Of a stretch of 64,000 nt of DNA, positions 45,094-53,732 are shown piece by piece. The notes under the pieces are model-generated. The model ran no database searches. It saw only the letters and a program-made list of their open reading frames with translations, and was not told the origin of the DNA. The translations under genes were made by a program, and so were the position numbers. This DNA is from Advenella incenata. Lineage in GTDB: Bacteria > Pseudomonadota > Gammaproteobacteria > Burkholderiales > Burkholderiaceae_B. Positions within the stretch are counted from its first letter, which is position 1; each line of letters begins with the position of its first letter. The DNA is taken from the NCBI RefSeq assembly GCF_004217095.1, contig NZ_SHKO01000001.1, positions 1,302,001 through 1,366,000 of the forward strand, in the 5' to 3' direction.

Positions 45094-45555
45094 TTACTGG
45101 TGATGTTTGCTGTGACCGCCATGCAGGGATCGGGCAGTGGCCTGGATCTTCATTTGCGTATGATTGCCGTCCTTGTCTTCGAAGGTCAGCGTCATAGGGA
45201 TAACGTTTCCTTCGCTGATTTGTTTGTTGAGATTGATCAACATGATGTGATATCCGCCTGGTTCAAGGGCGACCGGTTGACCTGCAACTATTGCAAGTTC
45301 CGGAATTTGACGCATTTTCATGATGTCGTTTTCCATCGTCATCTTGTGCAGCTCAACATGATCGGCGACTGGTGAAGCAGCACTCACCAGCTTGGTGTCT
45401 GATTGGGCGGTTAACCGCATGAACGCGCCAGTGGTAGTCTGTTGTGGGACGGTGGCGCGCACCCAGGGATCGTCCACGCTTACTTGCGCATAAGCTGTCG
45501 ATGCAACAATAAACGTGGACAGCAGGGCAACCAATGCATTGATAAATATAGACAT
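45094..45555 (-). CDS. Periplasmic copper chaperone PCu(A)C
   Basis: 153 residues with a signal peptide (cleavage after ASTAYA). The copper-binding pattern is visible as HVELHKMTMENDIMKM with its first His/Met ligands, and a later GGYHIMLINL with the second pair. The short His tail (HGGHSKHHQ) may hold extra metal. PCu(A)C loads copper into the CuA site of cytochrome oxidase together with SCO. It lies between sco and the PepSY gene. Confidence 0.92.
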   Translation of the reverse strand: MSIFINALVALLSTFIVASTAYAQVSVDDPWVRATVPQQTTTGAFMRLTAQSDTKLVSAASPVADHVELHKMTMENDIMKMRQIPELAIVAGQPVALEPGGYHIMLINLNKQISEGNVIPMTLTFEDKDGNHTQMKIQATARSLHGGHSKHHQ

Positions 45556-45572
45556 AACATTCTCCGAAATAA

Positions 45573-46172
45573 TTAATCAAGGGCCAATATCTTGCGAATA
45601 TCCTGTACATACTCCTCGTCGGGCTGGGTATGTGAAAGGGCGATCCGAAGGCGGCCGGTGGTGTCATACAGGTAGCTCAGTGCAGAGTGATCCATGGTGT
45701 AGGACGATCCGGTGGGCACTTTTTTGTAGTAGACCTTGAATTCTTTAGCGGTCTGCTGGGTCTCTTGCAACGAGCCGTACAGTCCAAGGAACGTGGGATC
45801 AAAGGCGCTCACATAATTGCCAAGCAATTGCGCACTGTCCCTTTCCGGGTCCACGGTAATAAACAATACCTGCAGGCGCTGACCGTCCTTGCCAAGCATT
45901 TTTTTGACATTTGCCGCGCGCAATAGCGCGGTGGGGCATATGTCCGGACACTGGGTGAATCCGAAAAATACCAAAACAACCTTACCGCTGAAATCCGATA
46001 GCGTATGGCGAGCGCCATCGGTGCCGTTCAGTGAAAAGTCTCGGCCAAATTTGGCGCCGGTCAGATCGCGCCCATGTATGTTGGCCAATGTCGCAGGGCG
46101 TGAGCAGCCGTACAGGATGACGCAGCCGACCAGGACCGCGATAATGCGCAGAAATCTATTGAATGGCAGCAT
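45573..46172 (-). CDS. SCO1/SenC-family copper chaperone, lipoprotein
   Basis: 199 residues from ATG 46172, preceded by GGAGG. The N terminus (LPFNRFLRIIAVLVGCVILYGC) ends in a lipobox-like LYGC, so membrane anchoring by lipid is likely. The thioredoxin-fold copper site is CPDIC in FTQCPDICPTALL plus His in TMDHSALSYLYD. SCO delivers copper or reduces cysteines during CuA assembly. It is upstream of PCu(A)C with 17 bases between. Confidence 0.92.
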   Translation of the reverse strand: MLPFNRFLRIIAVLVGCVILYGCSRPATLANIHGRDLTGAKFGRDFSLNGTDGARHTLSDFSGKVVLVFFGFTQCPDICPTALLRAANVKKMLGKDGQRLQVLFITVDPERDSAQLLGNYVSAFDPTFLGLYGSLQETQQTAKEFKVYYKKVPTGSSYTMDHSALSYLYDTTGRLRIALSHTQPDEEYVQDIRKILALD

Positions 46173-46338
46173 GGGGCCTCCTTCGTGAAAATAGATGCGA
46201 AGAAGGTGATGCCACCGGTGCACGCAAGGCTGCAACAGGGGCAGCCCGCGTGTGAGCAGGAAAAATAGGCATGAAAAAACCTCGGGAGATGAGAATCACG
46301 GGATGGCGATCGCAGATACCGCGATCACCAGTGAAATA

Positions 46339-46767
46339 TCAGCCGAGGTGAGAAGGGGGCGCGCGTGATCCCAGCGGCGGACCGTGTGCCGGCAGTGGCG
46401 GCAAGGCCTGGTTGTGCTCAATAAAGGGCGTTAGGCGCTGTTGCCATACGGTTACCGGCATTGCCGGTGAATCTAGGATGGGCAATATGCCCTGGGAGAT
46501 GACCAGGCCGAATGGACATTCCTGGCTGGCATGCTCCTGAACTGGGGAGTCCTGAGTTTGCTTGGGAATGCTCAGCTGCAGCGTTTCATTGCCACCATCC
46601 GCATTGCAAAGCGTCAGAACAATCGTCCTACCGTTGTCGCCCGACAATACAGGCATATAGCCGCTGGGGATCACCGATCTGCACACGAACGCAAGCACGG
46701 CCAAGCATAACAAGAATTGCCAGACCGAGATGCCTTTGCAGGGGAGATGCTTGCGCACTACGTACAT
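46339..46767 (-). CDS. DUF2946 family membrane protein
   Basis: 142 residues. An N-terminal transmembrane segment (~17-37), the DUF2946 markers SVIPSGYMPV, TLCNADG and CPFGLV, and the C-terminal GPPLGSRAPP are present. These proteins occur with copper-transport genes and carry conserved Cys/His likely to bind metal, but the role is not established. First gene of the copper cluster on this strand, 166 bases before sco. Confidence 0.85.
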   Translation of the reverse strand: MYVVRKHLPCKGISVWQFLLCLAVLAFVCRSVIPSGYMPVLSGDNGRTIVLTLCNADGGNETLQLSIPKQTQDSPVQEHASQECPFGLVISQGILPILDSPAMPVTVWQQRLTPFIEHNQALPPLPAHGPPLGSRAPPSHLG

Positions 46768-47187
46768 TATTTCGCGATATCAAAGTATTCAGCAAGAATA
46801 CGGATGCAGGTATATGAACCGAGGATCATCGCATATTAAGACAAAAAGCGGGCGAAGCGCAAAGCATTTTTAAAAAAATGATCCGCACCGAATGAGCCGA
46901 TATCAAGGTGCAGTCGACCAAATTTAATTCCAGATAACAGCGTTAAATCACAAGGAGCAGCAAAACTGTATATCAATCAATTTGCGCAGTCCTGACTTTT
47001 GTCCCGGATCTTTCCGAACCTCATGGATCGCGCGTCAAGTGCACCTGTGTCGCCGGCGACTTGTGATAGCCACACAAATAGCACAAATGCAATGAAACGT
47101 TCCGTTTGCGCTGCCCTGGGTGATAATATTTGCACTAATACAATCAACAACAAACGTTTTTAGTCGCAAATAGAAAGAGGAGTACTC
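46768..47187. other. Intergenic stretch between the copper cluster and the amidohydrolase gene
   Basis: No gene seen. Both flanking units start here and read outward, so it must hold two promoters. A GATAATATT sequence near 47121 is a candidate -10 for the amidohydrolase gene but lacks a good -35. Confidence 0.4.
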
Positions 47188-48576
47188 ATGAATATATCGT
47201 CAACGAAAAAGTACAAACAGCTTCGCCTGAGCATTGCCGCCGCATTGTGTCTTGGCTCCCCGTTATTGCCAGGCGCGGCCGCCGCCGTGGCCGCTGGCTC
47301 GGACGCCCAGAAAGTGGCGCCGCCTTCGGCCCTGAGCGCGAAGATAGATAGCAAGGCCAGGGAAATTGAAAGCAAGTTGATTGCGTGGCGCCGTGATATT
47401 CATGAACATCCGGAACTGGGTAACCAGGAAAAGCGTACAGCCAAGCTGGTCGCAGACCATCTGCGCAGCCTGGGCATGGATGTCAAAACAGGCGTTGCCG
47501 TCACTGGTGTGGTGGGTGTGCTAAAAGGAGGCAAGCCGGGACCGGTGGTGGCCCTGCGCGCCGATATGGATGCCTTGCCTGTGAAGGAGCAGGTTGACGT
47601 ACCGTTTGCTTCCAAGGCCACCGGCACTTTCCTGGGCAAGCCGGTCGATGTCATGCATGCCTGCGGTCACGATACGCATACGGCCATGCTGATGGCCACT
47701 GCAGAAGTATTGGCCAGCATGAAGGACGAGCTGCCTGGCACGGTCAAGTTTATTTTTCAGCCGGCTGAAGAAACCCCGGCCGATTTTGAGCCTGATGGCA
47801 CCAATACCTGGGGCGCCAAACAAATGATCGCTGAAGGCGTGATGGACAATCCCAAAGTGGACGCTGTTTTTGGTTTGCATGTGTCCAGTTCTTATGAGGC
47901 AGGAAAATTGTATTGGCGCAGCGGTCCCGCCATGGCGGCCGCCGATCAGTTCTGGGTTGATGTCAAGGGCAGGCAGACGCATGGCGCGCGGCCCTGGCAG
48001 GGCGTGGACCCGATTGTAGTGGGTTCGCAAATTGTCATGGGACTGCAAACCATTATCAGTCGCCAGTCCAATCTTGCACTGGAGCCGGCGGTCATTACGG
48101 TAGGAACGTTTCACGCCGGCAATCGGATGAATATTGTTCCAGAGGACGCCGCCATGACGGGTACCGTGCGCACGTATGATGAAGGAATGAAAAAAGACAT
48201 TCACCAGCGGATTAAACATACTGCCGAATCGATCGCCACCAGCGCCAATGCCAGCGCCAAGGTCAAGGTTGTGGAACTGTATAACGCCGTGGTTAATCCT
48301 CCTGAATTTACCGAAAAAATGGGGCCCACTTTGCGTCGGGTTGCTGGCGAGGGCAATTATGATCTGCAGCCCAAATCCAGCGCGTCGGAAGATTTCTCGT
48401 TTTATCAGCAGAAAGCGCCGGGCATGTTCTTCTACCTTGGCGTCACGCCCAAAGGCAAGGACCTGAGCAAGGCCGCCCCGAATCACTCGCCGCATTTCTA
48501 TGTGGATGAGTCGGCCATGATTACTGGCGTGCGCGCCATGTCGAATCTTGCCGTGGATTTTCTGAGCATGAAGTAA
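47188..48576 (+). CDS. Exported M20-family amidohydrolase (peptidase M20D)
   Basis: 462 residues. A signal peptide (about 1-36, ending GAAAAVAAGS) precedes an M20 metal-dependent hydrolase related to hippurate and IAA-amino-acid hydrolases. Metal-site segments are ALRADMDALPVKE, MHACGHDTHTAML, QPAEETP and HSPHFYVDE. It would remove acyl or aromatic groups from amino-acid conjugates in the periplasm. Good ribosome binding site AGAGGAG. Substrate unknown; transcribed alone. Confidence 0.9.
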   Translation: MNISSTKKYKQLRLSIAAALCLGSPLLPGAAAAVAAGSDAQKVAPPSALSAKIDSKAREIESKLIAWRRDIHEHPELGNQEKRTAKLVADHLRSLGMDVKTGVAVTGVVGVLKGGKPGPVVALRADMDALPVKEQVDVPFASKATGTFLGKPVDVMHACGHDTHTAMLMATAEVLASMKDELPGTVKFIFQPAEETPADFEPDGTNTWGAKQMIAEGVMDNPKVDAVFGLHVSSSYEAGKLYWRSGPAMAAADQFWVDVKGRQTHGARPWQGVDPIVVGSQIVMGLQTIISRQSNLALEPAVITVGTFHAGNRMNIVPEDAAMTGTVRTYDEGMKKDIHQRIKHTAESIATSANASAKVKVVELYNAVVNPPEFTEKMGPTLRRVAGEGNYDLQPKSSASEDFSFYQQKAPGMFFYLGVTPKGKDLSKAAPNHSPHFYVDESAMITGVRAMSNLAVDFLSMK

Positions 48577-48858
48577 TACCTGGGCGTTGCCCGGGAGTAC
48601 TCGTGCCCGGTTTCTGCTTGTTGACGGCGCAACTTTCTGGAACCAGGTGTTACCCGGTTCCAGATAAAAAGGGTTTGGCGCGTGGTTTGAGGGAGTCGCA
48701 ATGTTGGATGCTGCCGATTCCGGGTTTGACAGCCGAGCCGCCCACGTATTGATTTTCATGGCTCGGTTAGTTTGTAAGCCAGAAGGCACGGGCCTGTTGC
48801 TGAAACGAGCGCCGCTGTCGCAAGGCAGCGCCGTTGCGACATTTCACCCTTCTGCAAT

Positions 48859-49032
48859 TTACAGGTGATTCAAGAATGCCTCTTTGGGGCAGAATACGCC
48901 AAGAATGCCGGTAATCGGTATAGGCGGAATGACTTTAGGAAATGCTGGCTGCGCTGGCCATACGCCAGGCTGCTGCGCTTGCGAGTTTGCTAGCGTCAAT
49001 AGCAAAGCCAATGCAGCAAAGATGCGTTTCAT
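48859..49032 (-). CDS. Small exported protein of unknown function
   Basis: 57 residues from ATG 49032 with GGAG eight bases upstream. A signal peptide MKRIFAALALLLTLANSQA leads to a short Pro/Ile-rich mature peptide of ~38 residues with one Cys (ITGILGVFCPKEAF). A promoter fit (TTGATT-18-TAGAAT) lies upstream, flanked by an inverted repeat. No family recognised. Confidence 0.5.
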   Translation of the reverse strand: MKRIFAALALLLTLANSQAQQPGVWPAQPAFPKVIPPIPITGILGVFCPKEAFLNHL

Positions 49033-49061
49033 AATGATCTCCAATCGTATTGGCTAAGATC

Positions 49062-49137
49062 ATTCTATGAAAATGTCCTATCGGAAATCAATTAGCGTTT
49101 GCGCTATTCGCGTAAAACCTATCAGTGTTTGCGATAG
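49062..49137 (-). promoter_or_regulatory. Promoter and inverted repeats upstream of the small exported protein
   Basis: On the minus strand TTGATT (49091-49086) and TAGAAT (49067-49062) are 18 bases apart. Two dyads sit just upstream: TAGCG-TTTG-CGCTA (49093-49106) and CTATC-N9-GATAG (49119-49137); they share the core (G/A)TGTTTGCG-like sequence and may bind a regulator. Confidence 0.4.
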
Positions 49138-49229
49138 TGCTGTTTCTTTTCATCAGGGCTTGCTGGCGCCGGTCCTTAATATCTGCCAAACCCCATTTCT
49201 AGGATCACTTTCAATTGCGTCACTTGTCA

Positions 49230-49305
49230 ATAACCACAGGTTATCGCGCCGCTTGACCTGCGTCGGTACAGTCTGTTCTGGAGCATTGATAACCATACGG
49301 TTATC
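49230..49305. promoter_or_regulatory. Paired palindromes upstream of the Vat-like gene
   Basis: ATAACC-ACA-GGTTAT (49230-49244) and GATAACC-ATAC-GGTTATC (49288-49305) are two close copies of one dyad, centres about 59.5 bases apart. They lie within a 454-base stretch without genes between the small exported protein and the Vat-like gene. They look like operator sites for a dimeric regulator, not encoded nearby. Confidence 0.45.
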
Positions 49306-49486
49306 GAAAAAGTGCCAGTAGAACAGGGAGTAGAACAGGGCGAAAAAAAGAGCAGGGCGCGTTCATAAGCAGTCTTCACAAGACGAACTGAACGTCCAAA
49401 CTAGCATGCTACCATTCGGAAGCGGGCTTTAAATTTGATTGGCGGATCGAATGATCCATATTCTTTTATCGTTCAATGATGAGGCA

Positions 49487-50125
49487 ATGATGCACGGACC
49501 AGACCCGAAAAACCAACATCCAATGGATGGCTTTGCTCAAGTGTGTTTTATCAAGAATACGGTGAAAAATCCGAACATTATCGTTGGCGACTACACCTAT
49601 TACGATGATCCAGATGGCTCGGAAAATTTCGAGCGCAATGTGCTGTATCACTATCCATTTATCGGAGATAAGCTGATCATTGGCAAGTTCTGTGCGATCG
49701 CACGTGGTGCCAGATTCATTATGAATGGTGCAAATCATAAGCTATCGGGCATCTCTACGTATCCGTTTCAGATCTTCGGCAATGGTTGGGAGTGCGTTAT
49801 GCCGACGTTAAACGAGCTTCCCTACAAGGGGGATACTGTAATCGGCAATGACGTCTGGATAGGTTATGACGCGCTGATCATGCCCGGCGTGAATATCGGC
49901 AATGGCGCCATCGTGTCAGCAAGCGCGGTTGTTGTCGCCGATGTGCCTGCCTATACGATTGTCGGCGGCAATCCGGGCAAACCGATCAAGCAACGTTACC
50001 GGCCTGACGAGATCGCCGTGCTGCAGGCCGTCGCCTGGTGGGACTGGCCTGCAGAAAAAATAACACGTCATTTATCGATCATCACATCGGGCGACATAGC
50101 GGCGTTGCGCGCATGCTCGGTCTAG
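49487..50125 (+). CDS. Vat-type streptogramin A/xenobiotic O-acetyltransferase
   Basis: 212 residues from ATG 49487 (MHGPDPKNQHPMDG follows), with GAGG upstream; the frame is open 16 codons further. The left-handed beta-helix hexapeptide repeats and the family run GDYTYYDDPDG, LYHYPF, KLIIGKFCAIA, FIMNGANHKLSG (catalytic His84), GDTVIGNDVWIG and VGGNPGKPIKQRY match the Vat/CatB xenobiotic acetyltransferases, which acetylate streptogramin A or chloramphenicol. Chromosomal copies of unproven activity are common. Not part of an operon. Confidence 0.88.
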   Translation: MMHGPDPKNQHPMDGFAQVCFIKNTVKNPNIIVGDYTYYDDPDGSENFERNVLYHYPFIGDKLIIGKFCAIARGARFIMNGANHKLSGISTYPFQIFGNGWECVMPTLNELPYKGDTVIGNDVWIGYDALIMPGVNIGNGAIVSASAVVVADVPAYTIVGGNPGKPIKQRYRPDEIAVLQAVAWWDWPAEKITRHLSIITSGDIAALRACSV

Positions 50126-50170
50126 CCCCGGCGACAGGCAACTGCCGGACGCACGTTGCCGGAAAAAAAT

Positions 50171-50247
50171 AAAGCCCGCCAATGAGATACGCCCCAAGAT
50201 TTTGACCAGCGTCCAAATTTTCGGGGCGGTTTGCCAGACGGGTTTTT
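50171..50247. terminator. Long hairpin between the Vat-like gene and a small lipoprotein gene
   Basis: CGCCCC-AAGATTTTGAC (50190-50206) pairs with GTCCAAATTTT-CGGGGCG (50211-50228) around CAGC, with one mismatch. Outer AAAGCCCG/CGGGTTTTT pairs extend it and give T tails on both strands, as expected for a terminator shared by convergent genes. Confidence 0.7.
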
Positions 50248-50263
50248 AAACGTACATTACTGC

Positions 50264-50476
50264 TTAGCAGCGGCCTTTTTTGGCTTGGCCAGGAGAACAG
50301 GAGCGGCTGCGATGATAGGAACGGTTGCTTTTGTACTTTTTATGATGATCGTACTTGCGTTCGTATTTCGGTCCCTTGTGCCGATAACCATCGCGATATC
50401 CCGAGTGGCGGTCATGCACCACGCAGCCCGAGAGAAAGATCATCAGCATCCCGACAACGACTAGCATTTTTTTCAT
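50264..50476 (-). CDS. Small basic lipoprotein
   Basis: 70 residues from ATG 50476 with GGGGA upstream. Lipobox L-S-G-C18 (MIFLSGCVVHD) is followed by a very His/Lys/Arg/Tyr-rich mature part (DRHSGYRDGYRHKGP; KYDHHKKYK) ending SPGQAKKGRC. Similar small basic lipoproteins are frequent in beta-proteobacteria; function unknown. Convergent with the Vat-like gene. Confidence 0.65.
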   Translation of the reverse strand: MKKMLVVVGMLMIFLSGCVVHDRHSGYRDGYRHKGPKYERKYDHHKKYKSNRSYHRSRSCSPGQAKKGRC

Positions 50477-50743
50477 TTGTAATCCCCTAGTGTATTTACT
50501 TTGCCCACATGATAGTAGATGACAGGTGTCATTGTCTGTTGCCTCTTGTAAGGTAAGTTTCAGCTGAGTACAGAAATTGAGTCGTATGGCACTTGATGAT
50601 TTTTGCATTGCTAGCGGAAAACAAACTGGCTTTCACTTGTAAATAGTTGCCTGATTGGTAGCTTGATTCATTCAGTCAGCGCTATGCCAGTTTCGGTCGG
50701 TTATAATCCTGCAGCTTTTTTTATAAAAATTTCCAGGATCATA

Positions 50744-51634
50744 ATGAAAATTCAAAAAGGTGCTTTGGCGGTTGCTTTAATCTCATGTCTGGTATTGGCC
50801 GGATGCAATGAAAAGGCAGGTTCGAATACAGCCTCGACACAGGAGTCTAGTGTTCAGGCTGACAATAGCCTTAACAACTACATTGCGATGAATAACGACC
50901 TGATGGGGCTCTCCGGCCTGCAAGCCTCTTACGAGGCGTATGTCAGATTAAATATTCCAAAGGCAAAACCATCCCAGAGCCTTGGCTATCCGTCTGCAAC
51001 GTTCAAGTATACGTTCTCGCAGTACGCAGAAGCCATCAAAGGTAAACGCAGTCGCCCGGCGCTTGATCAAGCCGCCGATGATCTGATGAAAAAACTGGAA
51101 GCAGTAAAAAGTGATACCGCCGTGTTCGAGCAGTACTACGAATCAGCTTCGTATAAAACAGACGCCCTGAAAAAGGGCAAAGAAGCAGACGCTCAAATCA
51201 GACAGCATTTTGAAGATGCCCTCGCCAGTTATTCCGCGTTTGCCAAGGAGTTGGATGTTGTTTACCAGCAAGCCAAACTAAAGGAGCTCGAGGTACTTAA
51301 GCAGTCCGGCAACAACTATCAATACCGCAAAGCCTACTCAATGCATCTTGCCGAACAACTGGTTAGTGTCTTTGACAGCCAGGAGGATCTGACCAATGCG
51401 GATAAGCTGAAGCAGGCCGACAAGATTGCAGACCAGCTTGGGCAGGAGCTGTCCGAATTCAATGCTGAATATCAGAAAATCAAAGACAAGAATCCACAAG
51501 TGTCATCGGATTCAACCCTCATGAGTTTGAACAGTTGCATCAAATATTACAGAAGCTTCAAGGAAAGCAAGAGCCAGTATGATTTTAAATTCATGATCGA
51601 TGGCTACAACAACGCTGTCCGGGCAAACCGCTAG
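50744..51634 (+). CDS. DUF3829 (YiiG-like) lipoprotein
   Basis: 296 residues from ATG 50744. Signal with lipobox L-A-G-C21 (LVLAGCNEKAGS). The mature protein is almost entirely helical with features of DUF3829 (NNYIAMNNDLMG near the start, IKYYRSFKESKSQYDF near the end). Known members are envelope lipoproteins of unknown role. A terminator follows 30 bases after the stop; it appears to be a single-gene unit. Confidence 0.75.
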   Translation: MKIQKGALAVALISCLVLAGCNEKAGSNTASTQESSVQADNSLNNYIAMNNDLMGLSGLQASYEAYVRLNIPKAKPSQSLGYPSATFKYTFSQYAEAIKGKRSRPALDQAADDLMKKLEAVKSDTAVFEQYYESASYKTDALKKGKEADAQIRQHFEDALASYSAFAKELDVVYQQAKLKELEVLKQSGNNYQYRKAYSMHLAEQLVSVFDSQEDLTNADKLKQADKIADQLGQELSEFNAEYQKIKDKNPQVSSDSTLMSLNSCIKYYRSFKESKSQYDFKFMIDGYNNAVRANR

Positions 51635-51663
51635 TAACCCACGCAGTTTGGCTATCTGCATCT

Positions 51664-51688
51664 AACCAGCCGTCATGGCTGGTTTTTT
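51664..51688 (+). terminator. Rho-independent terminator after the DUF3829 gene
   Basis: Stem AACCAGCC (51664-51671)/GGCTGGTT with a GTCAT loop and six T. Confidence 0.9.
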
Positions 51689-51801
51689 GTTTGCAGTAAA
51701 CTTCAATTGCTCGCTTAAACCGCAGCGTGTCCCGTCGCACCGTCTCGTCTCACGCCGCGTTACAGCACATCGGGCATGGTGTGCAGCACAGATCGGCCCG
51801 C

Positions 51802-52557
51802 TCAAGTGAGCCTGACCGACATGCCGCCGTCTACAATCATCGGGCTGCCGGTCATAAAGCTCGATCTGTCCGAAAGCAGAAACAGGGCTGCCTGGGCTAT
51901 TTCCTTGGCGTCTGCCATTCGCTTCATCGGATGCAGGCTCGCGATGAACGCCAGGACATCCGGATTGCCTTCTCCGCCTGCGGGTGTGATTGTGCCGCCA
52001 GGTAGCAGCGCATTGGCGCGGATGCCATCTGCAGCATGGTCCGAGGCCAGCGACTGCACCAGCCCGAGCAGCCCCGCCTTGGATGCCGCATAGGCCCCCA
52101 TTCCCGGCATGCCACCATTGCTGAAGCCGACAAAAGAGGATGTGAAGACGATCGAGCCGCTGCCGTTTTTGCTCATGGCCGGTATCTGCGATTTGGCCGC
52201 CAGGAAGGCAGCGGTCAAATTGACGGAGATGACATCGTTCCAGTTGCGCATGGTCATGGTCGGCACCGGCCCCATGTCTCCGACGATACCAGCATTATTG
52301 AATGCGCCATCCAATCGACCGAATTCCTTGATCGCCAGATCTGTCAGGGCATCGGCATAACCTTCATCCGTGACGTCGCCAGCCAGATAAACGGCTTTGC
52401 CAATGCCTTCAATGGTCCTGGTCAACGCGTCCAGTTCCGCACCCCGGCGTGCGCCCAGCACCACATTGGCGCCTTCAGCCGCAAACAGGGCCGCTGCCGC
52501 TACGCCGATTCCGCTGCTTGCTCCTGTGATGATGATTGATTTGTTTTTCAGTTCCAT
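51802..52557 (-). CDS. Short-chain dehydrogenase/reductase
   Basis: 251 residues. The cofactor motif TGASSGIG is at 11-18 and an acidic/basic pair (GARRGAEL) after the second strand suggests NADP(H). NNAG is present as FNNAGIVG and the catalytic Tyr-x3-Lys as YAASK. The C-terminal DGGMSVRLT is typical. Substrate unknown. Downstream of and codirectional with a LysR gene (gap 126 bases). Confidence 0.9.
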   Translation of the reverse strand: MELKNKSIIITGASSGIGVAAAALFAAEGANVVLGARRGAELDALTRTIEGIGKAVYLAGDVTDEGYADALTDLAIKEFGRLDGAFNNAGIVGDMGPVPTMTMRNWNDVISVNLTAAFLAAKSQIPAMSKNGSGSIVFTSSFVGFSNGGMPGMGAYAASKAGLLGLVQSLASDHAADGIRANALLPGGTITPAGGEGNPDVLAFIASLHPMKRMADAKEIAQAALFLLSDRSSFMTGSPMIVDGGMSVRLT

Positions 52558-52683
52558 GCTGTCCTGCTCCTGTGTTGGTTTGGAGCCTGAACTATCTCAT
52601 GGCAATGAAATGGCGCGCTATCCGTTTCTTGCACGGAAACTGGCCTGGCGTTCTTGTTGTTTGCTCGATTCTGGCCGACAGGT

Positions 52684-53607
52684 TCAACGCGGACCGATCT
52701 GGCCATGCAGCAAGGCGGGCGCATCGGCCAACAGCGTGTCGATGGCGATACGTGTTTTGGCAGCCAGGAACCGGGTCTGCGGCCACACGATATGTATTTC
52801 AGTTGGCAATAGCCGCAGTTCGGGCAAAACGGCGGTCAATTGCCGGCTGCGTATGAACTGCGCCAGTTGCCAGTCGGGCAGCCAGGCCAAACCCACGCCG
52901 GCGATGGCTGCGTCGGTCAGGGAATGCAAATCGTCCAGCCTTAAGCGAATATCAACCGTGAGGCCTTGCGTGTTGGCAAAAAGCGTTTGCCAGACCAGAT
53001 CCTGTCCTGCACGATGGTACGCAATGGCGCGATGCCCATTGAGCGCCACCACGCTTTCGGGGGCGCCGTAGCGGGCCAGATAAGCGGGCGAGGCGCACAG
53101 TGCCTGATGTTGTTGTCCAAGCGGTCGCGCCACCAGGCTGCTGCTGTCGGCCAGGGGGCCAACCCGCACGGCAAGATCCAGCCCATCTTCAATCAGATCG
53201 GCAACCCGGTCGCTGTAAATCATCTCGATTTGCAAGTCGGGATAGCGCTCAATCAGCTTAGTCAATACTGGTGTGATGCAGTGTCGGCCAATCAGTTTGG
53301 GAGCGCTGATGCGCAATACGCCTTGCGGCTGTAAGCGACCGCTATTGAGTTCTGCATCCGCCGCGTCCAGCTCTGCCAGCGCGCGCAGGCAGCGCTCGTA
53401 ATAGACTTGTCCTTCTGTGGTCAGTTTTTGCTTGCGGCTGGTGCGTTGAAACAGCAATACGCCCAGACGCTGTTCCAGTCTGGCAATGGTCTTGCCTACA
53501 GCCGAACGGGTGAGGTTCATACGCTCTGCAGCCAGCGAGAAGCTGCCGGCTTCGACGGCACGAACAAAAGTGGTAATGCCGTTCAGACGATCGTTGTTCA
53601 TGGTCAA
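52684..53607 (-). CDS. LysR-family transcriptional regulator
   Basis: 307 residues. An N-terminal winged helix-turn-helix (FVRAVEAGSFSLAAERMNLTRSAVGKTIARLEQRLG, residues ~13-48, key motif SFSLAAERM) is followed by a periplasmic-binding-like effector domain (from ~92). It is divergent from a PcaD-like gene, with a LysR-type site between them, and may control it and the downstream SDR gene. Effector unknown. Confidence 0.9.
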   Translation of the reverse strand: MTMNNDRLNGITTFVRAVEAGSFSLAAERMNLTRSAVGKTIARLEQRLGVLLFQRTSRKQKLTTEGQVYYERCLRALAELDAADAELNSGRLQPQGVLRISAPKLIGRHCITPVLTKLIERYPDLQIEMIYSDRVADLIEDGLDLAVRVGPLADSSSLVARPLGQQHQALCASPAYLARYGAPESVVALNGHRAIAYHRAGQDLVWQTLFANTQGLTVDIRLRLDDLHSLTDAAIAGVGLAWLPDWQLAQFIRSRQLTAVLPELRLLPTEIHIVWPQTRFLAAKTRIAIDTLLADAPALLHGQIGPR

Positions 53608-53659
53608 GATGGTTTCCTCTCAGGCTACACAGCAGGGAATAAAGGGCGCCCAGCCCGAT

Positions 53660-53676
53660 TCGATAATCTTATACGA
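53660..53676. promoter_or_regulatory. LysR-type site between the regulator and the pcaD-like gene
   Basis: TCGATAATCTTATACGA is a near-palindrome with the T-N11-A pattern. It lies in the 125-base divergent gap, about midway between the two starts. Confidence 0.45.
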
Positions 53677-53732
53677 TTTCTGTGTCGCACGTAATCCGCA
53701 AAATTTATCTCTCTTACCAATAAGGAATGACC

